From NCBI RefSeq assembly GCF_014212055.1, contig NZ_JACJVO010000016.1:1-64000 (forward strand): 64,000 bases of DNA. The letters are read 5' to 3'. The translations under genes and the position numbers were made by a program. Each line of letters begins with the position of its first letter. Position 1 is the stretch's first letter. The notes under the pieces were generated by a model. It was not told where the DNA came from, searched no databases, and worked only from the letters and a program-made list of their open reading frames with translations. Below are positions 44,289 to 51,200 of the stretch, piece after piece. Source of the DNA: Cohnella zeiphila (GTDB taxonomy: Bacteria > Bacillota > Bacilli > Paenibacillales > Paenibacillaceae).

Positions 44289-44317
44289 TTGCAGAACGAA
44301 TGTTCCTGTTTTATAAT
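44289..44317 (+). promoter_or_regulatory. Promoter with embedded LexA (SOS) box
   Basis: TTGCAG (44289-44294), a 17-base spacer and TATAAT (44312-44317) form a strong promoter for the gene at 44336. The spacer contains GAACGAATGTTC (44294-44305) followed by C, which matches the Gram-positive LexA/DinR consensus CGAACRNRYGTTYC except for the first base. LexA bound here would occlude RNA polymerase. Confidence 0.75.
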
Positions 44318-44335
44318 GTCGTTGAGGTGATCCCC

Positions 44336-44737
44336 ATGGAACTCGACGAACAGACCACTAACCTAATAAGGGAGTATGTGTACGTTAACGTGTTTATCGA
44401 GGGGTTAAAGAATGATGCTTTACCGGAGCTTAAGGAGGCGCGTGTAGCGCTCCGAGACATGATTGTCATGATGATAAAGGGTATGGGTCGCGAATTCCGG
44501 GACCGATTGAAGGAAATTGGTTTGGAGCTGCGGAAAATGGGTATAGCGCTTTGGATCGAGGATAAAGACGATGTATTATACGCCCACGTTAATCAACGCG
44601 GGGCCAAGGAAGTATTCGGCATTAAGCGCAGTATCGTTGATGATGAAATTTCTAAGATGTTTGAAGCCTATATGAAGGAAAAGGATAAGGTTATTCCTAC
44701 ATCATATAAGATTCCGAAGGTACAAAGAGAGGGATGA
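44336..44737 (+). CDS. SOS-controlled prophage-end protein of unknown function
   Basis: A 133-residue, mainly helical, charged protein with no membrane segment and no family I recognise. A long helical N-terminal half (LKEARVALRDMIVMMIKG) is followed by a short beta pair (GIALWIEDKDDVLYAHVN) and a lysine-rich tail. ATG 44336 has GAGGTGAT five bases upstream; the frame open from 44300 would start inside the promoter. It is the outermost prophage gene, faces the opposite way to all other phage genes, and is the only one seen here with a LexA-type box. A role in induction or excision is a hypothesis. Confidence 0.8.
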   Translation: MELDEQTTNLIREYVYVNVFIEGLKNDALPELKEARVALRDMIVMMIKGMGREFRDRLKEIGLELRKMGIALWIEDKDDVLYAHVNQRGAKEVFGIKRSIVDDEISKMFEAYMKEKDKVIPTSYKIPKVQREG

Positions 44738-44757
44738 CGTTGATTCATCCCTCTTTT
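44728..44757. terminator. Bidirectional terminator between convergent phage genes
   Basis: A perfect 10-bp stem (AGAGGGATGA / TCATCCCTCT) with a 7-base loop, TTTT on the plus side and CTTTG on the minus side. It includes the stop codons of both flanking genes (44737 and 44745). Confidence 0.85.
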
Positions 44758-44996
44758 AATTTCTCTAATGCTGCATCTGCAATTCTGTACAATGGATAAC
44801 AATCAGGCCTGTCATTATCAAATTCTGATATTTCTTTTAATGCCTTCTCCGCAATCTCTAGTTTAGATAAGAGATATTGAACGTCCTTGATGTATCTTTC
44901 AGTCCAATATTGAGCAGTTTCGTTTTTCTGTGGTTCATTTTCGTTTATATTCTTCACCCATTTATGTGTATCCCTTATCTCGTCTATTATGCTCAC
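44745..44996 (-). CDS. Small phage protein
   Basis: An 83-residue charged helical protein (LLSKLEIAEKALKEISEFDND and a conserved-looking tail CYPLYRIADAALEKLKEG). The GTG start overlaps the previous stop (GTGA at 44993-44996). Function unknown; similar tails occur in small accessory proteins of Firmicute phages. It is last in a three-gene cluster read from the promoter at 45401-45428. Confidence 0.7.
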   Translation of the reverse strand: MSIIDEIRDTHKWVKNINENEPQKNETAQYWTERYIKDVQYLLSKLEIAEKALKEISEFDNDRPDCYPLYRIADAALEKLKEG

Positions 44997-45223
44997 TTCT
45001 GTTCCTCCTTAGGAGTAAGGACAATATGTGGCATTGGCATATTAATAGCAATAAGTCGGACGAGTTCTTCATATTGTTTTCTAATGTCAACTTTATTTTC
45101 TTCTGGAATAGAGCGATCCATGAGCTTTTCCTGCAAGTATTGTAGCAGTTCCATTTCATTTGGTTTTATTTCTGGGTATTTCAATTCAGCATTATATGAT
45201 TTTAAAATGTCCTCTAATTTCAT
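44993..45223 (-). CDS. Small phage protein
   Basis: A 76-residue charged protein beginning KLEDILKSYNAEL and ending PHIVLTPKEEQK. ATG 45223 follows GGAGG at seven bases and overlaps the preceding stop as ATGA. The frame open to 45268 is an overrun into the upstream gene. Function unknown. Confidence 0.72.
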   Translation of the reverse strand: MKLEDILKSYNAELKYPEIKPNEMELLQYLQEKLMDRSIPEENKVDIRKQYEELVRLIAINMPMPHIVLTPKEEQK

Positions 45224-45381
45224 TTGTGTTCCTCCTTTTCTTTCTGCCACAACATTACCTGTCTCCATTGTTCTTTCGTTTCTGTACTAAATTCACCATG
45301 CGGCAACTTACTAAGCCATACCCATAGCTCCCGTTCTTCCGGTTTATCAAGGTTAAATTTTATCGTTTTATTGCGTATCAT
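45220..45381 (-). CDS. Small phage protein of 53 residues
   Basis: ATG 45381 follows AAAGGAGG at an ideal seven bases, and the stop overlaps the next ATG (ATGA at 45220-45223). The product is charged and tryptophan-rich (FNLDKPEERELWVWL, EQWRQVMLWQKEKEE). It is the first gene of a three-gene cluster with tight coupling, which supports it being real despite its size. Function unknown. Confidence 0.75.
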   Translation of the reverse strand: MIRNKTIKFNLDKPEERELWVWLSKLPHGEFSTETKEQWRQVMLWQKEKEEHK

Positions 45382-45400
45382 GATAAACCTCCTTTACCTA

Positions 45401-45430
45401 ATTATAACATTCTTTTAGTCATATGACTAT
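45401..45430 (-). promoter_or_regulatory. Promoter and palindromic operator of the small-gene cluster
   Basis: On the minus strand TATAAT (45401-45406) lies 20 bases before the ribosome site of the 53-codon gene. The expected -35 position (TAGTCA) is covered by a perfect 12-bp palindrome, AGTCATATGACT (45417-45428). The overlap suggests a repressor site, but the weak -35 leaves some doubt. Confidence 0.55.
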
Positions 45431-45445
45431 AATTATGGGCAAATT

Positions 45446-45490
45446 AAAAGCGCGGCGGATTATCCTGCACACACCGGGTCCGTCGCGCAT
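45446..45490 (-). terminator. Terminator of the lysis module
   Basis: GCGCGGCGGA (45450-45459) pairs with TCCGTCGCGC (45479-45488) with one wobble, and on the minus strand it is followed by CTTTTAATTT. It ends transcription coming from the amidase gene at 45600. Confidence 0.7.
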
Positions 45491-45504
45491 CTTTATTATA
45501 CCAC

Positions 45505-45595
45505 TTCACTTTACACTTTTGAAGATTATCCGTAATTCACTTTACACCTACGATGTAAAGCAGATTAAGGAAAAACAGCAAAACTGTAAAGTGAA
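45505..45595. promoter_or_regulatory. Cluster of TTCACTTTACA repeats (candidate operator)
   Basis: TTCACTTTACAC occurs at 45505-45516 and 45536-45547, exactly 31 bases apart, and its complement TGTAAAGTGAA occurs at 45585-45595. In addition CTTTACA (45540-45546) pairs with TGTAAAG (45554-45560). The array fills the gap between the amidase stop codon and the terminator. It looks like a binding site for a phage regulator, or a DNA packaging or replication element. Confidence 0.55.
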
Positions 45596-45599
45596 TGGT

Positions 45600-46496
45600 T
45601 TAAATCAAGCCGAATTCTTTCCCCGCATCCGCGCATATGAGCAGTTTCCGCGTCGCCTCATCCGCAAAATTACCGCTCAGCGCCTTTTTGTACAAGTCCG
45701 TCACACGCGCTACAATCGATTCTGCGGTTCTTGCATCTCCCGCTGTCTCTTTAATCGCAGGAGCAAGCAGCATGACCTTACGCCGCGCTTCTGGGCCCCA
45801 TTTGGGGTCGGTTAGGCGTTTGCCTAGGTCATCCACGCGTTCGGCGAAGGCGTAGGCTGTAACCCTGTCGGCGCTTTGAGAGGCGTTATAGTCCATTTGT
45901 TCTTCAACATTGTCGATATACGATCTAACCTGGGCCATATCGTAACCAGGACAAGAGGTCGGGGCGAGTTCCTTATGAGAGAACAGATTTTTAAACGCTG
46001 GAAGTGCAGCCTTAACGACGAAATATGCAGCGTATAGCGCCTTCCTGTCTTGATCAGCTAGCTTATCGTAATTGGCATAGTCCCCATCCACGCAAATATG
46101 AACGCTCTGTACGTTGTGATCAGAAACGCCATAGGTCAGGTAATTCACATCATTGACGACATACAGCTTTCCGTTTCGGACAAATAGCGCATATGGAAAG
46201 CCGGGATCGCCTCCGGGGATGTTCTTGGTGCTATTGATATGAGCGGTAGCTATCCGATTGATCCAAGTAATATCGTCATAAGCGACAGAAGATAGCTTAG
46301 ACATCCCTGAATGGTGCATTATGATGTCTGTGACCGTACTCATATCCCGGAATCCCTTTAGAGAAGACCACGTATACTTGGCGTTCGTAGGCGTCTTTCC
46401 CCTCAAGTCGATGATCGGCACGCTACGCAGTTCAGTTGGCGTTATTGCCGGATGTTCTGCTTTCAATATGCTATCCAATGTTATCACCCCAATCAT
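45600..46496 (-). CDS. Endolysin: N-acetylmuramoyl-L-alanine amidase (PGRP/Amidase_2 type)
   Basis: A 298-residue cytoplasmic endolysin that would cut the amide bond between muramic acid and the stem peptide. The catalytic domain (about 25-195) has the zinc motif IIMHHSGM at 58-65 (H61/H62) and SHKELAPTSCPG at 173-184, with H174 and C182. A C-terminal helical region (about 205-298) is probably the cell-wall-binding part. There is no signal peptide, consistent with release through the adjacent holin. It overlaps the holin end by four bases. Confidence 0.9.
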   Translation of the reverse strand: MIGVITLDSILKAEHPAITPTELRSVPIIDLRGKTPTNAKYTWSSLKGFRDMSTVTDIIMHHSGMSKLSSVAYDDITWINRIATAHINSTKNIPGGDPGFPYALFVRNGKLYVVNDVNYLTYGVSDHNVQSVHICVDGDYANYDKLADQDRKALYAAYFVVKAALPAFKNLFSHKELAPTSCPGYDMAQVRSYIDNVEEQMDYNASQSADRVTAYAFAERVDDLGKRLTDPKWGPEARRKVMLLAPAIKETAGDARTAESIVARVTDLYKKALSGNFADEATRKLLICADAGKEFGLI

Positions 46497-46708
46497 GCCT
46501 CTGATTGAATCGTAACGTCCTTGATGTTTTCTTTCTTACGGTGGCTCATGATTACGCCTAAGAGGGTTACAATCCCAGCTACAGCGTTAGAAGCTTGGTC
46601 GATAACATCGTCGGTAATGACTGTAATTCCGAAAGATTCCAAGATAATCTTAGCGGCACCCAATAAAGCGACAACCAGCGTTACATAGTTAATGGATGTG
46701 TTGTTCAT
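46493..46708 (-). CDS. Phage holin (phi LC3-like)
   Basis: A 71-residue protein with two membrane spans (about 8-25 and 40-60), the loop IDQASNAVAG between them and a charged tail (HRKKENIKDVTIQ). ATG 46708 has GGAG eight bases upstream. It is directly followed by the amidase with a four-base overlap, the standard holin-endolysin order. Its frame is also open upstream to 47062 with no stop, so a longer read-through product is formally possible. Confidence 0.82.
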   Translation of the reverse strand: MNNTSINYVTLVVALLGAAKIILESFGITVITDDVIDQASNAVAGIVTLLGVIMSHRKKENIKDVTIQSEA

Positions 46709-46829
46709 TGTTCTTCTCCTCTGCATAGTGGATTTTCTTGCATACAGGGCATTTAATCGCCCCAAGCGTGATAAGATCGACGAATTCTTTGCCGTATTTT
46801 CTGTATAAACTGTCTCTTCTACATTCCAT
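46689..46829 (-). CDS. 46-residue CPVC protein overlapping the holin start
   Basis: A small frame with ATG 46829 six bases after GGGGTG. The product begins MECRRDSLYRKYGKEF and contains IKCPVCKKIHY, a single CxxC that may bind zinc or form a disulphide. It overlaps the holin gene by 20 bases in another frame and lies wholly inside the longer open frame 46493-47062. Its codon pattern and the neat ribosome site suggest a real gene. Function unknown. Confidence 0.6.
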   Translation of the reverse strand: MECRRDSLYRKYGKEFVDLITLGAIKCPVCKKIHYAEEKNNEQHIH

Positions 46830-47062
46830 TCCGGCACCCCAAGGTAATAAGCAATTTGATCTACCTTCCTTTCAATCCGTTTCTGATTGGCGATATATTC
46901 TTTGAAATCTGCTTTACCCTGCACATGCAGCAGCTTCTTAAACTGATCGGTTATAAACTCCCGGCCAAGCTTATCGGCAATGATGATAATGAGCGGCACC
47001 AATGCGGCCCATGTTAAGGGATTGTGCCGGTGATCCCGGATCCATTCGTAGAATTCGTACAT
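46709..47062 (-). CDS. Single-span phage membrane protein, frame continuous with the holin
   Basis: The frame starts at ATG 47062 (product MYEFYEWIRDHRHNP) and has one membrane span (about residues 17-29, AALVPLIIIIADK) followed by a charged helix (KKLLHVQGKADFKEYIANQKRIERKVDQIAYYL). There is no stop codon before the holin frame, so as written the chain would run on to 46493 and become a 189-residue fusion. Coding quality appears to fall after residue 78, where the CPVC gene begins. Either a stop was lost, or there is a frameshift, or the fusion is real. The end given here is the point just before the holin start. Confidence 0.6.
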
Positions 47063-47205
47063 GATGGCACCACTACCTCATATGAGAGTGCATTTATGAT
47101 GTCGTTGTCTGGTCCGATTCCAAACTTACGGAGGCGTGTGATATATCTGCATTTGTCTACTTCTTCGTCGCAGCAGCGGCATAGTTTCACCACCATGGAT
47201 ATCAT
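47014..47205 (-). CDS. Small cysteine-rich phage protein
   Basis: A 63-residue product with CRCCDEEVDKC near the N terminus, a likely metal site. ATG 47205 follows GGAG at a good distance (GAAGGAGACC). It overlaps the next gene's start by 49 bases. Function unknown; first gene of the lysis-module cluster. Confidence 0.6.
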   Translation of the reverse strand: MISMVVKLCRCCDEEVDKCRYITRLRKFGIGPDNDIINALSYEVVVPSCTNSTNGSGITGTIP

Positions 47206-47260
47206 TTGTAGGTCTCCTTCCTGAAATAGAAATAGCCCCCTGATAGGAGGCTAAAAATGG

Positions 47261-47266
47261 TATAAT
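47261..47266 (+). promoter_or_regulatory. Extended -10 promoter of the toxin-like gene
   Basis: TATAAT at 47261-47266 is preceded by TGG, giving an extended -10 (TGnTATAAT). The -35 position is poor, as is usual for extended -10 promoters. It lies 50 bases upstream of the 26-codon gene. Confidence 0.55.
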
Positions 47267-47315
47267 GGTCTAGCAACACTTGGGCCGCATTGCCTCTCGA
47301 AAGGGGGTGATGCGT

Positions 47316-47396
47316 ATGGCTAACTTCTCTTTCCAAGACGTTATAGCATTTGCGATGCTAGTTGTTGCTGTGCTTACGTTCCGGAACAAGAAGTAA
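47316..47396 (+). CDS. 26-residue holin-like toxin (putative type I toxin)
   Basis: The peptide has a short polar start (ANFSFQ), one membrane helix (DVIAFAMLVVAVLTF) and a basic tail (RNKK), the exact plan of the putative holin-like toxins related to TxpA/BsrG. AAGGGGGTGAT lies eight bases upstream of ATG 47316, an unusually strong site. It faces the surrounding minus-strand genes. Directly behind the stop comes the stem AACCCGCC/GGCGGGTT. In known systems an antisense RNA overlaps the 3' end; a candidate start is at 47497-47502. Toxicity is inferred from family resemblance. Confidence 0.75.
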   Translation: MANFSFQDVIAFAMLVVAVLTFRNKK

Positions 47397-47426
47397 CCCG
47401 CCCAAGGTTTGACGGCCAGGCGGGTT
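47395..47426. other. Hairpin at the 3' end of the toxin transcript
   Basis: AACCCGCC (47395-47402) pairs perfectly with GGCGGGTT (47419-47426), starting inside the toxin stop codon. There is no T-run, so it is more likely a structure shared by toxin mRNA and antisense RNA than a simple terminator. Confidence 0.55.
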
Positions 47427-47502
47427 GGCTTCCGTGCATATGGGGGCAACTGCCCAAGTCTGTTGCAGGAGGACGGGTGGCGCCGTCCTCTGATTCATTA
47501 TA
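47400..47502 (-). ncRNA. Candidate antisense (antitoxin) RNA
   Basis: A minus-strand TATAAT at 47497-47502 would start an RNA running left across a perfect 7-bp hairpin (AGGACGG/CCGTCCT, 47470-47489) and into the 3' end of the toxin gene. The -35 is not convincing. The call rests on the geometry of known TxpA/RatA-type systems. Confidence 0.35.
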
Positions 47503-47536
47503 AGCATAACATAGCGTGTTTAGACGTGCAATTCGA

Positions 47537-48145
47537 TTACTGTTTGGGGCAAACCATAATTACTCGGTCTTGATATTTCGAATAATTTGTATAGGTAATT
47601 TTGCCCTCACGGTATTGTTCCAGCGCCCATTCAGAATCTGCCTTAGCTTGCTGACACGCCGCATCCTTAAGCTCCGGAGTATCATTGATCGGCGGAATCG
47701 TAGGCGTCGGACTTGGAGTCGGCGTAGGTGTCGGAGTGGGCGATGGTGTCGGCGTTGGAGTAGCTTCTGGATCCGGTGTCGGGCTCGGCGTTGGTGTTGG
47801 CGTAGCAGTCGGATCTGGTGTCGGTGTCGGCTCCGGTGAACCTGTTGGATCAGGAGTCGACGTAGGCGTAGGTTCCGTCGTATCCGCTGCCGGATTCACA
47901 ACGTTAACCGATTGCGTCGTAGCGTCGTAGCTATAAGACAGTCCCAAGTCACCGATCGTAACGAGTGGTACATACGTCCGTCCATCTATTGCGATTGCCG
48001 GTACTTTGTCGCTCCCAACTTCCTTGCCGTTTAGTTTAAGATTAACGATAGGATTTCCCTTAAACTGCCCCCATATGGACCCTGCTTGTGCTGATCCGAC
48101 CACGAGGAAGCTAAGGAGGGTTACGAATAAAATTTTCTTTTTCAT
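47537..48145 (-). CDS. Secreted stalk-domain protein with Pro-Thr repeats (prophage cargo)
   Basis: About 202 residues. A signal peptide (1-22, ending AQA) leads into a copper-amine-oxidase-N-like stalk domain (about 25-85, with [21 protein letters not shown]), then about 75 residues of [15 protein letters not shown] repeats, and a cysteine-bearing C-terminal module (about 155-202, [24 protein letters not shown]). Such PT linkers span the wall. The protein has no structural phage role that I can see and has its own promoter, so it may alter the lysogen's surface. ATG 48145 follows AAAGGA. Confidence 0.8.
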   Translation of the reverse strand: MKKKILFVTLLSFLVVGSAQAGSIWGQFKGNPIVNLKLNGKEVGSDKVPAIAIDGRTYVPLVTIGDLGLSYSYDATTQSVNVVNPAADTTEPTPTSTPDPTGSPEPTPTPDPTATPTPTPSPTPDPEATPTPTPSPTPTPTPTPSPTPTIPPINDTPELKDAACQQAKADSEWALEQYREGKITYTNYSKYQDRVIMVCPKQ

Positions 48146-48177
48146 CCAAACCGTTCCTTTCTTCGTCATTTGGCTTG

Positions 48178-48206
48178 AACTTAGCACGTGTGACAGGAAG
48201 TGTCAA
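48178..48206 (-). promoter_or_regulatory. Promoter of the secreted cargo gene
   Basis: A perfect TTGACA (48201-48206), a 17-base spacer and TAAGTT (48178-48183), about 33 bases before ATG 48145. The weak -10 is offset by the ideal -35 and spacing. It lies between the ejection-protein stop (48210) and the cargo gene. Confidence 0.55.
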
Positions 48207-48209
48207 TAG

Positions 48210-51200
48210 TTATCTTCCGGTTATTGGTACTTTTGCCTCCTCTAATTGAGATAAAATGTCCGTATAAATGCTATTGATTTGCATTTGGATATCTCGAAGC
48301 TTCCGAGCCTTTTCGTCAATACTCATCGTATTATCGGCATTAAGTGCTTTCTTCTGCGTATTCAGTTCTTTGAGCTGTGCACCCGTTGTTCCCTTAGCGG
48401 TAGATGATATCAGCTTATGGATATTGTCTGAATACCAGGACGGCAGCGCCTTACCAACTGCTTTATTATCGGCCTCTACTCTGCTTACAAGATCCTTAGC
48501 ACGATAATACTGATCTGCTAAAGTATTCGTATAAACCGGATCCGTGATGAAGTTCTTTGCCAACGACTTAACCGTATCTGCACTGCCGGTTGTAGACGTA
48601 AGAGGCAGGATATAGCGGCCAATATCACCCGTGTACTGCCTGAGCAGATAATCGATTTTCTTGGGTGACCAGTTAAGCGCCTTTCCAAGTTCTTTCGCCG
48701 CCGCTGTCGTCTTTTCATCGTATTGAAATTGTGGCGAAACGTCTTGCATGGATTGCGGAACGATTGGAGAACCGGTAAAGGATTGGTTTGCTGCCGTTCC
48801 AATTATGGCTCCCGGCGATGTGGCATTGATTCCGCCCCATATGCTTTGATCGAGTCCGCCACCTTGCGTAATACCTTGCGCCAGTCCAGCCACCGCAGGA
48901 GGTGTATAAGCGTTCATTAAGGCGTCTGCAACGCCTCTCATGGACTGTGGATCGTCTCCGATAAATCGGCGCATCAGGTCTTCTGTGAAAGCGCCTATTG
49001 CGTTATACTCTGGCGGCATCTGGAGACTTACAAAAGAACCATCCGGACGTTTGGCAATGAACAATTTGCGGTAACGGTCGCGAGCCGGAATATTTTGATA
49101 GTCTGGATCATTTCCGAACGTTGCGTATTCAAGCATTTTCGGCGCTACAGCAAGCGATAGTGTACCAATCGTCGCTTTGATCGGATGATTCTTATAGGCC
49201 GTCAGGAAGCGTCTCAGACCTTGTACAGCAGCGTTATTATAAGGAATCAGGCTTTCCAGTTCTTTCGCCGCGGTTCCTTTACGAGAGAAGTTCGTTGTTA
49301 TCTCCCTAGCCGCTGTAATAGCATCACGTACATTCTCGGGTGTCCTGACACCTCCTGCTGAGCGCATAGAGCCTTTGAAAGCTGCCATACGATTCAGATT
49401 CTCTGCAACATCCCCGAATTTCTCCAAAGCCTTAAACGGAGCCTTAACGGCTGATGTCACTCCTTGGGCGATTCCTTCAGGCGAAAGAAAGGCGTTACGT
49501 TTCAAGGACTTCATGCTCTTGTTTACGCCTTTTTCCGTTTTGAGAAGAGATGAATAGACGCCACCAGTACGCCGGAAATCGTTCGCAAGATCGGCTAATT
49601 TCGTCTTTCTGAGTCCTGGAATTGCTTCAACCATACTGCTTACTAATGCATGAGCATAGTCGCCCAAATGTGCAACTGCATTAGGTGATTGGATCAATGC
49701 TTGCGGTAAGTCTACGGTAAGCTGACGGACCGCAAATAGCGGAGCCAGCAGTCCGGTAGCCGATCGTTTCGTAAGGTTGCTAAGTGCGCCAAGCGCCTTT
49801 ACGATTACTCCGGTTTGTTGCGGACCAAGAGAAGCAAGTGCCCGAATAGACTCCGGATCCTTGATTCGAATCGCCACCGGTTGACCGTTCTTCATGTACG
49901 TTAGAACCGTATCGTCGCCGGCTTTAGACTTATCGAATAGCTTCCGGAATTGTTTCGAAAGGTCATCTAGGAACTCTTCCTCATTACCGTTAGCAATTGC
50001 ATCCTTCAGTTCGTCTGCATCTGCAAAAGCCTTAGCAAGCTTGGGGGCCGTCTTTGTTTCCGTCCGAACGATTTCTGCAATGTCCTTTAAGGCGTCGGGA
50101 TTTGCCATAACTTCATCACCGATATATTGCATGACCCGGTTGTTCATGCTGTTTTGAACCCATTTTTGGGTTGCTTCCATCATTGTCCGACGCGGATCCA
50201 CGATCTTACGAGCCGAACCGGTTGGAGATACTGCTTGAATCGGTGCTTTTTGTCCGCTGAATCCGGTATTCGTTCCACCAAATGAACGTTTAACACGTTC
50301 AGAAAGTTTGAATTGCCGCCGCATCGGCGCGTAATTCGGGCGAGCTGCTTCCATTGCGGCGACTTGATCAGCGTTTAACAATCCAGAATCAAGCCCGTAC
50401 ACTTGGCGGATATTCCGTGTAAAGTCGTCCCAATCAGTCCCAAGGTTCTTCAATGCTGGATATTTAGCCTCATAGTTTGCAATCCGTTGATTGATCTTCG
50501 TGACATCGTTCATGCCAAGACGATCTTCATAGACTTTCTCTCCGCGCCCTACCCGGTCTTTAGCGTCTCGGAGGATAAGGTAATCAACCGCCTCATTATC
50601 CAGTCCGCGCGGAATCTGTTTAAATATCTCCGACATCCCTTTTCCGAGTACATTGCCTTCCGGATCCACGAATTTATCGTGAATAATCGTGTTTGCAAGA
50701 TTGCTTGCACGGTTCGAATCCATGGCGATGTCATAGGCTTGTTGGCCGAATACACGTTTAATCGGACTGAGCGAGTCAACGAGTGTTTGATATGTGTTAC
50801 GCCCGGCGGTTTTAACGGCGTTCGTAATGCCTTCAGTATCGTTCTTGATTGCTTTTCCTACAATCTGCTGTTGCGTACCGATTTTTACAGTACCACCGCC
50901 AGCCGTGATACCTAACCCCTGATTACCAAATAAACGTTGAAACCAACTCATGTTATTGGGCTGCGTTTGTACTTCCGGAAGCGTGAGATTCGGGCCATTC
51001 CGTCGAACACTTGGAAGTTCATCCATACGTACCCCGTATGCGCGTTGACTTCGTATCTGTGCGCCTTTCTGAGCGATCGTATTCCCTTTCCCCTCCAACA
51101 ATGCGGGCAAGTCGTATCCGCGCTCTCCGGCGACTCTGACGGCTTCGTTATAGGTGAAGTCCGGACGCTTTGCCAACTCGGAAGCCATGTCATGAAGGTC

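Noticed and set aside
44242..44335. tRNA gene as prophage attachment site
   Set aside because: No cloverleaf or CCA end could be seen; the insertion falls in a protein gene.
47690..47880. DNA tandem repeat of independent interest
   Set aside because: The repetition is explained by the Pro-Thr linker of the secreted protein coded on the minus strand.
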